Positions 53,379-60,944 of a stretch of DNA of 64,000 nucleotides are shown in pieces. Both the position numbers and the translations under genes were made by a program. The first letter of the stretch is position 1; each line of letters starts with the position of its first letter. A model generated the notes under the pieces. The model searched no databases and had not been told where the DNA came from. It saw nothing but the letters and a program-made list of their open reading frames with translations. This DNA comes from Cellulomonas terrae (GTDB lineage: Bacteria > Actinomycetota > Actinomycetes > Actinomycetales > Cellulomonadaceae): the NCBI RefSeq assembly GCF_007990265.1, contig NZ_BJWH01000002.1, positions 1-64,000 of the forward strand, read 5' to 3'.

Positions 53379-54442
53379 CGGACGGTCCCACCGCACCGGT
53401 CCCGCCCACGTGGCCCGATCTCTTCGCCACGCTGGCGTCACGCCAGGACCTCTCGGCGGCCCAGACGTCCTGGGCCATGTCCGAGATCATGAGCGGCGCG
53501 GCGTCGACGCCGAAGATCGCCGCGTTCCTGCTCGGGCTGAAGACCAAGGGCGAGTCCGTCGACGAGCTCACGGCCCTGGCCGACACGATGCTCGCGCACG
53601 CCGTCCGCATCGAGGTCCCGGGCCGGACCCTCGACATCGTCGGTACCGGCGGCGACCGCTCCCACACGGTCAACATCTCGACGATGTCCGCCCTCGTCAT
53701 CGCCGGCGCCGGGATCACCGTCGTCAAGCACGGCAACCGCGCCGCGTCCTCGTCGTCCGGCTCGGCCGACGTGCTCGAGGAGCTCGGCATCCGGCTCGAC
53801 CACTCGCCCGCCCGCGTCGCGGAGCTCGCCACCGAGGTCGGCATCACGTTCTGCTTCGCGCAGGTGTTCCACCCCTCGTTCCGGCACACCGCCGCGGCAC
53901 GCACCGAGCTGGGCATCGGGACCGCGTTCAACTTCCTCGGGCCGCTCACCAACCCCGCCCAGCCCCGGTCGGCAGCGATCGGTGTCGCGGAGGCGCGGAT
54001 GGCACCGCTCCTGGCCGGCGTGCTCGCCCGGCGCGGTGCCGGAGCGCTCGTGTTCCGCGGGGAGGACGGGCTCGACGAGATCGCCCCGACCGGTCCGACC
54101 CGCATCTGGGAGGTCCGGGACGGCGGCGTCACCGAGTCGGTGATCGACTGGCAGACGGACCTCGGGGTCGAACGGATCGCTCTCGAGTCGCTGCGCGGGG
54201 CGAAGGCGGACTACAACGCCGAGGTCGCGCGGCGGCTGCTCGACGGTCAGACCGGACCCGTGCGCGAGACGGTGGTGCTCAACGTCGCGGCGGCGCTGGT
54301 CGCGGACGGCACCCTGCCGGGCACCGCGGAGGGCACGCTCGTCGAGCGGCTGGCCGCGGGGAGCGAGCACGCACGCGCGTCGCTGGACAGCGGCTCGGCG
54401 GCCGCGGCCCTGGCGCGTTGGCACGAGGCCAGCGCGCGCTGA
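53375..54442 (+). CDS. trpD: Anthranilate phosphoribosyltransferase
   Basis: Second enzyme of tryptophan synthesis, joining anthranilate to PRPP. The 355-residue protein has the PRPP site DIVGTGGDRSHTVNISTMSA, KHGNRAASSSSGSADVLE, and the metal-site GEDGLDEIAPTG. It is separated from other trp genes, as in Mycobacterium where trpD also lies next to ctaE-qcrC. ATG 53375 overlaps the receiver-like gene by 4 bases, so co-expression is expected. Confidence 0.96.
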   Translation: MTDGPTAPVPPTWPDLFATLASRQDLSAAQTSWAMSEIMSGAASTPKIAAFLLGLKTKGESVDELTALADTMLAHAVRIEVPGRTLDIVGTGGDRSHTVNISTMSALVIAGAGITVVKHGNRAASSSSGSADVLEELGIRLDHSPARVAELATEVGITFCFAQVFHPSFRHTAAARTELGIGTAFNFLGPLTNPAQPRSAAIGVAEARMAPLLAGVLARRGAGALVFRGEDGLDEIAPTGPTRIWEVRDGGVTESVIDWQTDLGVERIALESLRGAKADYNAEVARRLLDGQTGPVRETVVLNVAAALVADGTLPGTAEGTLVERLAAGSEHARASLDSGSAAAALARWHEASAR

Positions 54443-54451
54443 CGTCGGCCG

Positions 54452-54745
54452 TCAGTCCTCGAGCCCGAGGGAGAACGCCTGCTCGAGGTCGTGCTGGGAG
54501 TACGTGCGGAACGCGATGTACGTCTGGGTACGCAGGACGCCCTCGATCTTGCTCACCTTGTCCGCGATGACGTCGGCGAGGTCGTCGTGCTCGCGCACGC
54601 GCACCATGGCTATGAGGTCGACCTCCCCGGTCACGGAGTAGACCTCGCTGACGCCCGGCAGGTCCGCGATCGCCGCGGCGACCTCCGGGATCCTCGCGGC
54701 GTCCGAGTCGATGAGAACGATGGCGGTCAGCATGGTCGTCATCAT
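54452..54745 (-). CDS. Stand-alone Lrp/AsnC ligand-binding (RAM) domain protein
   Basis: A 97-residue protein equal to the ligand-binding half of Lrp/AsnC regulators: LTAIVLIDSDAARIPEVAAAI, then GVSEVYSVTGEVDLIAMVRV and GVLRTQTYIAFRTYS. No DNA-binding helix is present, so it may sense an amino acid and act through another protein. ATG 54745 overlaps the stop of the nuclease gene; ATGs at 54742 and 54733 are alternatives. Confidence 0.85.
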   Translation of the reverse strand: MMTTMLTAIVLIDSDAARIPEVAAAIADLPGVSEVYSVTGEVDLIAMVRVREHDDLADVIADKVSKIEGVLRTQTYIAFRTYSQHDLEQAFSLGLED

Positions 54746-56667
54746 GCCGTGCGCGGCGGACGGGCGCTGATCGGGATGACCCGGGCGGCGTCCAGCTCGA
54801 GCGTCACGGGCCGCGCCTCGGCGATGTCGAGCTCCCGCTCCCCGGCGCCACCGTCGGACGCCGGCACGAGCTGCACGACACGGCCGTCCACGGTGGTGGC
54901 CAGACGTGGCCGCACGAGGGAACCGACGGCCGCGGCGGGATCGCCCAGCGCCTCCGCCGACCGCACGGGGCACGCCCACGGGGTGTCGACGGCGACGAGC
55001 CGGACGCCGGGCTTCTCCAGCCACGCGAGGATCAGGTCGGTCTCCTCCGGATGGGCAGCCGTGGCCGGCGCGACGGCGGGCTCGACCTGCTCACCGGTGG
55101 CCTGCAGGGTGGCGATCGTCGGCCGGGGGTCGGTGCGGCGGTCGACGCGTGCCGTCCCCGCGAGCCGTCCGAAGCGCACGAGCACGATCTCCCACCCGCC
55201 GTCGTCGGCGCGACGTGCGGCGACCAGCTCCGAGCAGGCGGCGAGCGGTGCGAACCGCTGGGCCCGTGCCGCACCGCGCAGGAAGCCGCCGAGCCGGTCC
55301 CGGACCGTCGCGGCCTCCTCGAACCTCTCCTGCGCCGCGAGCCAGGCGATCCGGTCGGCGTGGGCCTCGACGACCGGGCCGGCGTCGGCGAGCATCGCGT
55401 GCCGGACCCGCTCGACGACGTCGGCGTAGTCGGGCGCGCTCTGATGGCCCGTGCAGGGAGCGCCGCACCGGCCGAGCTCGGCGAGCACGCAGGCCGAGGA
55501 GCCTGCGAGCGCCACCAGGGGGAGCCGACGCGTGCACTGGCGGATCGGGAAGCTCTCGTGCAGGGCCTCGACGGCGAGCTGCGCGGTCGACGCCGAGGAG
55601 AACGGACCGATGTAGGTGGCGCCGAGCTCGTCCTTGACCTCGCGGACCACGGACAGGCGTGGGTACGGCTCGGAGGTCAGCCGGACCCACGGCATGCGTT
55701 CGGGGAACCGGGAGCGGCGGTTGTACCGGGGGGAGTGGGCGGCGATGAGCCGCAGCTCCCGGATGCGTGCCTCGAGCGGGGTGGCGCACGGGATGGGGTC
55801 GACGCGGTGCGCGACCCGGACCATCTCGATCATCCGGCTGCGCTTCTCGGCGGACGTGAAGTACGAGCGGACGCGCTGGCGCAGGGACGTCGTGGACGTG
55901 CCGACGTACAGGACCTCGTCGCCAGGTCCGCGGAACAGGTAGACGCCGGGGCTGTCGGGCAGCCCGTCGGCGAGGGTGCGCTTGCGGCGCACGTCCTGCG
56001 GCACCGGGTCCGTCGCGGTGGCGAGGTCCTCCAGGTGCGTGACGCCGAGGGGCGCGAGCCGTGACAGGAGGGCGTGCAGCACGTCGACCGTCGCTTGCGC
56101 GTCCGACAGGGCCCGGTGGTTGGGCGTCACGGTGGCGTGGAAGAGCCCGGCGAGGGTGGAGAGCTTGTGGTTCGGTGCCTCGTCGCGCGTGACGACCCGC
56201 CGGGCGAGCCGGACGGTGTCCACCACCTGGTTCCCGGGCCACGCGTGGCCGGTCCGGGCCGCGGCCGCCTTGAGGAAGCTGATGTCGAACGGTGCGTTGT
56301 GCGCGACGAGCACGGCGCCGCGCGAGAACTCGAGGAAGCTGGGCAGCACCTGCTCGATCGGCGGGGCGCCGATCAGCATGGTGGTGGTGATCCCGGTGAG
56401 GACCTGGATGAACGGCGGCACGGGGCCGCCGGGGTCCACGAGCGTCTGGAACTCGCCGAGGACCTCGCCGCCGCGCACCTTGACCGCCCCGATCTCGGTG
56501 ATCGCGCAGTCCGCCGGGGTGCCCCCCGTGGTCTCCAGGTCGACGACGACGAACGTGACGTCCGACAGCGGCGTCCCCAGGTCCTCCAGGCTGAGCTGGA
56601 CCGGCTGCCCGACGGGGTGGGGCGAGGCGTCCGCCCAGACGGGGCGCAGGCGGCGGACGGTCGACAT
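54742..56667 (-). CDS. DEDDh exonuclease fused to UvrC-like GIY-YIG domain
   Basis: A 641-residue fusion. Residues 36-205 are a DnaQ-like 3'-5' exonuclease: VVVDLETTGG (Asp 43, Glu 45), AHNAPFDISFL (Asp 128) and HRALSDAQATVD (His 184, Asp 189). Residues 238-325 are a UvrC-type GIY-YIG nuclease: PGVYLFRGPGDEVLYVGTS. A UvrB-binding-like segment follows (IAWLAAQERFEEAATVRDRL). Actinobacteria carry this fusion beside true UvrC; its role in repair is not well settled. ATG 56667 lies 7 bases from TAGCGT. Confidence 0.92.
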   Translation of the reverse strand: MSTVRRLRPVWADASPHPVGQPVQLSLEDLGTPLSDVTFVVVDLETTGGTPADCAITEIGAVKVRGGEVLGEFQTLVDPGGPVPPFIQVLTGITTTMLIGAPPIEQVLPSFLEFSRGAVLVAHNAPFDISFLKAAAARTGHAWPGNQVVDTVRLARRVVTRDEAPNHKLSTLAGLFHATVTPNHRALSDAQATVDVLHALLSRLAPLGVTHLEDLATATDPVPQDVRRKRTLADGLPDSPGVYLFRGPGDEVLYVGTSTTSLRQRVRSYFTSAEKRSRMIEMVRVAHRVDPIPCATPLEARIRELRLIAAHSPRYNRRSRFPERMPWVRLTSEPYPRLSVVREVKDELGATYIGPFSSASTAQLAVEALHESFPIRQCTRRLPLVALAGSSACVLAELGRCGAPCTGHQSAPDYADVVERVRHAMLADAGPVVEAHADRIAWLAAQERFEEAATVRDRLGGFLRGAARAQRFAPLAACSELVAARRADDGGWEIVLVRFGRLAGTARVDRRTDPRPTIATLQATGEQVEPAVAPATAAHPEETDLILAWLEKPGVRLVAVDTPWACPVRSAEALGDPAAAVGSLVRPRLATTVDGRVVQLVPASDGGAGERELDIAEARPVTLELDAARVIPISARPPRTA

Positions 56668-56674
56668 GCCCCGG

Positions 56675-56680
56675 ACGCTA
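56675..56680 (-). promoter_or_regulatory. -10-like box TAGCGT, exonuclease/GIY-YIG gene
   Basis: TAGCGT, 7-base gap to ATG 56667. Confidence 0.5.
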
Positions 56681-56754
56681 CCCACGGCCACCGACACGAC
56701 CGGGACCTGGAGGCGGTGGGTCGTGGCCGGACCTCCCCTCGAGGGTGACAGGTC

Positions 56755-56760
56755 GATAGT
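56755..56760 (+). promoter_or_regulatory. -10-like box GATAGT, LysR gene
   Basis: GATAGT, 8-base gap to ATG 56769. Confidence 0.4.
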
Positions 56761-56768
56761 TTCGACCG

Positions 56769-57710
56769 ATGGAGCTCGAGCTGCGTCACCTGCGCCTGAT
56801 CGTCACCGTCGCGGAGCAGGGCTCGGTGACGCGTGCGGCCAGCGCCCTCGGTCTCTCGCAGCCGGCCCTGACCGCCCAGCTCAACCGGATCGACAAGACG
56901 TTCGGGGCCGCGGTGTTCACCCGCGACCAGCGCGGGGCGCGTCCGACGGCGTTGGGGGAGTTCGTCCTCGGCCGGGCCAAGGTCCTGCTCCCGGCGATGG
57001 CGGCGCTCGTCGAGGACGCGCACCGGATCGTGGCCGGCACGCAGGTGCGGACCCGGTCGGTGCGGGTGGGCACGGCGAGCACCGCGCTGGGCGGCCTCTT
57101 CGTCAACCGGCTGATCTCGGAGCTGGACGTCGAGGTCACGAGCGTGACGCTGCCCGACGTCGACGGTGTCTCCGACCAGCTGGCGTCGGGGTCGCTCGAC
57201 GTCGGGCTCGTCGGACTGTGCGGGACGGCCGAGCCGCCGGTCGTGGACGGGGTCCGGTGGTCGCGGGTGAGCACCGACCCGGTGTTCGTGCTGGTCCCCG
57301 ACGACCACCCGCTCGCGGCGCGTCCGATGGTCACCCTGGGGGACCTCGCGGACGCGGAGTGGTTCGGGGTGACCGGCGCGGGCTGCTTCCAACGGTGCTT
57401 CGTCACCGCGTGCGCACGGGCGGGCTTCACACCGGGAAAGGTGAGCGAGGCGGACCGTGCTGCGTGCGTCGACCTGGTGCGCGCCGGGCACGGTGTCGCC
57501 CTGGTGCAGCCGACGTTCCCGGACACCCCGGGGGTCTCGGTGGTCCCGCTCGCGGGCGCCCCGCTGGTGTGGGCGCACCACGTCGGGTGGCGGGACGAGA
57601 GCGCGGCGCTGCCGGTCGCGGGTGTCGTCGACGCCGCCGCCGGCGCGCACGCCGAGGCGGTCAGCCGCAGCAGCCCTCGCTTCGTCGACTGGCTGACCCC
57701 CAGGGCATAA
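56769..57710 (+). CDS. LysR family transcriptional regulator
   Basis: A 313-residue regulator. The N-terminal helix-turn-helix is typical: HLRLIVTVAEQGSVTRAASAL then LSQPALTAQLNRIDKTFGAAVF. The C-terminal half is a periplasmic-binding-type effector domain (DVGLVGLCGTAEPP, FVLVPDDHPLAARP). It reads towards the protease gene 104 bases downstream, which may be a target, though LysR targets are more often divergent. Ligand unknown. Confidence 0.92.
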   Translation: MELELRHLRLIVTVAEQGSVTRAASALGLSQPALTAQLNRIDKTFGAAVFTRDQRGARPTALGEFVLGRAKVLLPAMAALVEDAHRIVAGTQVRTRSVRVGTASTALGGLFVNRLISELDVEVTSVTLPDVDGVSDQLASGSLDVGLVGLCGTAEPPVVDGVRWSRVSTDPVFVLVPDDHPLAARPMVTLGDLADAEWFGVTGAGCFQRCFVTACARAGFTPGKVSEADRAACVDLVRAGHGVALVQPTFPDTPGVSVVPLAGAPLVWAHHVGWRDESAALPVAGVVDAAAGAHAEAVSRSSPRFVDWLTPRA

Positions 57711-57813
57711 CCGCGGTGCTATGGCCCGCGAGTGATCTAGCGCTTCGACAGCTGTCATCCGTACTGTGACAACCGGCCTACCCGGCCGAAGTGACGACGG
57801 AGGGACGACAGAG

Positions 57814-59307
57814 ATGACGCGACACACCTGGCGAGCGTTAGTCACGGCCTGTGCGGCCGGTGCGCTCGTCGCCGGACCGCTGGCGGTCGGATCGACTGCC
57901 GCAGCGTCCGACCCCGGATCCACCAGCCCCCACGACCTCGGCATCGTGCAGAAGGTCGACCCCGGCATCGCCCGCGCCCTGGAACGGGACCTCGGGATCA
58001 GCAGGTCGGACGCGGCAGCGCGGCTGACCTTCCAGTCCCGGGCGGCAGGGATCGAGGACGCCCTGGAGCGCAAGCTCGGCGCCAGCTTCGCAGGCGCCTG
58101 GGTCGATCCCACGAAGAACGTGCTGTACGTCGGCGTCGCCGACCGGAGCGCCGCGCCAGCAGTTCAGGCCTCGGGCGCGAAGGCGGTCGTGGTCGACGAC
58201 ACGCTGGCCGAGCTGCAGAGCTGGCAGGCGTCTCTCGACGCGGCGATCCCGGCCACCGCCGACCAGGTCCCCAGCTGGTACGTGGACGTCGCCACCAACT
58301 CCGTCGTCGTCTCGGTGCGCGCCGGTGGTGAGGCCGCGGCGCAGGCCCTGGTCGAGCGCGCGGGAGTCCCGGCGGGGTCGGTGACGTTCGAGGCCACGCA
58401 GGAGGCGCCCCGGACCTACATCGACATCATCGGCGGGAACGCCTACTACATCGGCAGCGGCTCGCGCTGCTCCGTCGGGTTCGCCGTGACCGGTGGGTTC
58501 GTCACCGCGGGACACTGCGGCCGGTCGGGCGCGACGACGACGTCGCCGAGCGGGACGTTCGCCGGGTCGAGCTTCCCCGGCAACGACTACGCGTGGGTCC
58601 GGGCCGCCTCGGGCAACACGCCCGTCGGGGCGGTGAACCGCTACGACGGCTCCCGGGTCAGCGTGGCCGGGTCGACGGACGCGGCGATCGGCGCCTCGGT
58701 CTGCCGGTCCGGGTCGACCACGGGGTGGCGCTGCGGCACGATCCAGGCCCGTGGCGCGAGCGTCACGTACGCGCAGGGCACGGTGAGCGGGCTGATCCGC
58801 ACGAACGTGTGCGCCGAGCCCGGTGACTCGGGCGGCTCTCTGATCGCAGGCACGCAGGCGCAGGGCGTGACGTCCGGCGGGTCCGGCAACTGCTCCTCGG
58901 GCGGCACCACGTACTTCCAGCCCGTCAACGAGATCCTCTCGGCCTACGGCCTCACGCTGACCACCGGTGAAGGAACCACGCCGCCTCCGACGACGTCGTG
59001 CTCGGGCTACTCGGCCAGCTACCAGGGCTCGCTCAGCTCCGGGGCAGCGGTCGCGCAGCCGTCCGGCGGGTCCGTGACCGTGACACGCAGCGGCACCTTC
59101 CGCCTGTGCCTCGCGGGACCGTCCGGCGCCGACTTCGACCTCTACCTGCAGAAGCGCAGCGGGTCGTCGTGGTCGACCGTCGCGCAGGGCACGACCTCGT
59201 CGAACAACGAGGCGTTCACGTACAACGGCACGTCCGGCACCTACCGGTACGTCGTGCTGGCGTACTCCGGCTCCGGCTCGTACGTCCTGGGCGCCACGAC
59301 CCCCTGA
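57814..59307 (+). CDS. Secreted chymotrypsin-like serine protease (cellulomonadin-like, S1E) with PPC domain
   Basis: A 497-residue preproenzyme. A signal peptide ends near residue 32 and is followed by an alpha-lytic-type pro region (to about 203) that aids folding. The mature protease starts near IDIIGGNAYYIG. The triad is His 234 (TAGHC), Asp 258 (GNDYAWV) and Ser 339 (EPGDSGG), with Cys pairs at 219/235, 297/307 and 333/360. The catalytic domain closely resembles the Cellulomonas 69B4 protease as I recall it. A Thr/Pro linker at 385-395 leads to a C-terminal PPC-type beta domain that may bind substrate or be removed. ATG 57814 has GGAGGGA upstream. Confidence 0.94.
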   Translation: MTRHTWRALVTACAAGALVAGPLAVGSTAAASDPGSTSPHDLGIVQKVDPGIARALERDLGISRSDAAARLTFQSRAAGIEDALERKLGASFAGAWVDPTKNVLYVGVADRSAAPAVQASGAKAVVVDDTLAELQSWQASLDAAIPATADQVPSWYVDVATNSVVVSVRAGGEAAAQALVERAGVPAGSVTFEATQEAPRTYIDIIGGNAYYIGSGSRCSVGFAVTGGFVTAGHCGRSGATTTSPSGTFAGSSFPGNDYAWVRAASGNTPVGAVNRYDGSRVSVAGSTDAAIGASVCRSGSTTGWRCGTIQARGASVTYAQGTVSGLIRTNVCAEPGDSGGSLIAGTQAQGVTSGGSGNCSSGGTTYFQPVNEILSAYGLTLTTGEGTTPPPTTSCSGYSASYQGSLSSGAAVAQPSGGSVTVTRSGTFRLCLAGPSGADFDLYLQKRSGSSWSTVAQGTTSSNNEAFTYNGTSGTYRYVVLAYSGSGSYVLGATTP

Positions 59308-59318
59308 CGTCGGCACAG

Positions 59319-59366
59319 GACGCGGCCCGACGTCCACCCTCGCCGGGGTGGCCGTCGGGCCGCGTC
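59319..59366 (+). terminator. Terminator of the secreted protease gene
   Basis: GACGCGGCCCGACG (59319-59332) pairs with CGTCGGGCCGCGTC (59353-59366), a 14-bp stem; CCACCC and GGGTGG in the loop extend it. Confidence 0.85.
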
Positions 59367-59382
59367 ACGTCGTGGGGCGACC

Positions 59383-59388
59383 TAGGGT
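59383..59388 (+). promoter_or_regulatory. -10-like box TAGGGT, NYN-domain gene
   Basis: TAGGGT, 7-base gap to ATG 59396. Confidence 0.5.
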
Positions 59389-59395
59389 GCAGGGC

Positions 59396-60685
59396 ATGGG
59401 TGGTGCGGGAGCGGCCGGCGACGACGCCGGCGAGGTGCCGTCGGCGCTGCGCGCAGCGCTCGTGCAGGTCGCGGCGGACGTGCTCGGTGCGGCCGAGCCG
59501 GCCGAGGTCCCGCAGTCGCTGCGCGCGGTGCACCGGTTCGCGCCACGACGCCGCGCGACGGCGGGCGCCGGGCCGCTGTGGGTGGCGCTGCAGGACGACG
59601 CCTTCCGCGCCCGGGTGGCGCGGGTGTGGGCGCAGGACAACCCCGAGCTCGCCGGGAGCCTCGCCGCCGACGCCGACGAGCCCACCCGCCCGGCCATGCG
59701 GGCGGCCGTGGGTGCCTGGCTCCTGGGCGCCGCGGTGTGGCGCGACCTGCTGCCCGCGGACGAGTCCGACGCCGGAGCCGACGCCGCACAGGTGAGGGCC
59801 CGGCTCGAGCGTGCCCAGGCCGAGGCAGAACGGCTCCGGTCGGACGCCGCCGCGGCACGGGACGAGGCACGCGCTGCCCAGGAGCAGCTCGTGGCGCTCC
59901 AGCGCGAGCTCCGGCGGCTGCGCTCGGACGCGGACCGCGCACGCAGCGAGGGGCGACGGGCGGCCGACGACGCCCGAGCCTCGCTCGACGCGGCCGAGGT
60001 CGCGCGGTCCCGTGCCGAGGCCGACCTGCGGCAGGCGCTCGACGAGCGACGTTCCGCGAACGCGGAGCGCACCGCTGCCCGCGCGGAGCTGCGTGCGGCG
60101 CGCAAGCTCGCCGACGTCCGGGTGCGTCTGCTTCTCGACACCATCGTCGACGCCGCGAGCGGCCTGCGGTCCGAGCTGGCACTGCCGCCCGTGGCGGACC
60201 TCCCCGCCGACCTCGTGAGCCCGCCCACCGAGCGGGCCGTGGTGCGGCCGGGCTCGCGCGGACGCTCGGTGGACGACCCCGCCCTCCTCGACGAGCTGCT
60301 GCGCCAGCCCTGGGCGCACCTGGTCGTGGACGGCTACAACGTGTCCAAGTCCGGGTTCGGGGAGCTGTCCCTGGCGGAGCAGCGACGCCGCCTCGTCGAC
60401 GGCCTCGCCGTGGTCGCCGCCCGCACGGGCGCCGAGGTGACGTGCTGCTTCGACGGCCAGGAAGGTCAGACGCACCCTCCCGGCGGGTACGCACGAGGGG
60501 TCCGCGTGCTGTTCGCGGTGGGGGAGATCGCCGACGACCTCATCCGCCGGCTCGTCCAGGCGGAGCCGCCGGGACGCGTGCTGGTCGTCGTGACGAGCGA
60601 CCGGGAGGTGGTCCGCGACGTCGAGACCGCGGGCGCGTGGGTCGTGCCGTCGAGCACCCTCGTCGCTCGCCTGCAGCGGCTCTGA
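59396..60685 (+). CDS. NYN-domain (YacP-like) protein with coiled coil
   Basis: A 429-residue protein. Residues 1-125 are a helical domain, 129-245 a long Arg/Glu/Ala coiled coil (RARLERAQAEAERLRSDAA), and about 303-429 a NYN/PIN-like nuclease domain: LVVDGYNVSK with the first catalytic Asp, EVTCCFDGQEG and VVVTSDREVVRDVE with the other acidic residues. YacP-type NYN proteins cleave RNA in Bacillus; a similar RNA role here is inference. The N-terminal parts are seen in actinobacterial homologues next to fadD. Confidence 0.85.
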   Translation: MGGAGAAGDDAGEVPSALRAALVQVAADVLGAAEPAEVPQSLRAVHRFAPRRRATAGAGPLWVALQDDAFRARVARVWAQDNPELAGSLAADADEPTRPAMRAAVGAWLLGAAVWRDLLPADESDAGADAAQVRARLERAQAEAERLRSDAAAARDEARAAQEQLVALQRELRRLRSDADRARSEGRRAADDARASLDAAEVARSRAEADLRQALDERRSANAERTAARAELRAARKLADVRVRLLLDTIVDAASGLRSELALPPVADLPADLVSPPTERAVVRPGSRGRSVDDPALLDELLRQPWAHLVVDGYNVSKSGFGELSLAEQRRRLVDGLAVVAARTGAEVTCCFDGQEGQTHPPGGYARGVRVLFAVGEIADDLIRRLVQAEPPGRVLVVVTSDREVVRDVETAGAWVVPSSTLVARLQRL

Positions 60686-60708
60686 GACCCGGTGTCGGTG
60701 GTCGTGGC

Positions 60709-60714
60709 TAGCGT
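60709..60714 (+). promoter_or_regulatory. -10-like box TAGCGT, 72-residue protein gene
   Basis: TAGCGT, 7-base gap to ATG 60722. Confidence 0.45.
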
Positions 60715-60721
60715 CCGACCC

Positions 60722-60940
60722 ATGATCATCGACTGCGACACCTGCACGGCGCGCGCCACCGCGTGCGCGGACTGCGTCGTGACGTTCCTGACCATCCCTG
60801 TGCGCGCGGCTCCGCCCGTGCCGGTCTCCGCGGCCACGGCCGCAGGGGCGGTCGAGCTCGACGCCGCGGAACAGCACGCCATCGGCGTGCTCGCGGCCTC
60901 GGGACTCGTCCCGCCCCTGCGACTGGTGCGTGCCGTGTGA
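60722..60940 (+). CDS. Small conserved four-Cys protein, unknown function
   Basis: A 72-residue protein. The N-terminus has two Cys pairs, DCDTCTARATACADCVV, suggesting a zinc or metal knuckle, and the C-terminus ends ASGLVPPLRLVRAV after a helix (VELDAAEQHAIGVL). Very similar short proteins occur in many actinobacteria near fadD15-type genes; none has a known role. It ends 4 bases before the convergent fadD stop. Confidence 0.78.
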   Translation: MIIDCDTCTARATACADCVVTFLTIPVRAAPPVPVSAATAAGAVELDAAEQHAIGVLAASGLVPPLRLVRAV

Positions 60941-60944
60941 GCCG

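Noticed and set aside
57747..57756. Palindrome GACAGCTGTC before the protease as a LysR site
   Set aside because: It lacks the T-N11-A LysR pattern and the promoter elements could not be placed convincingly.
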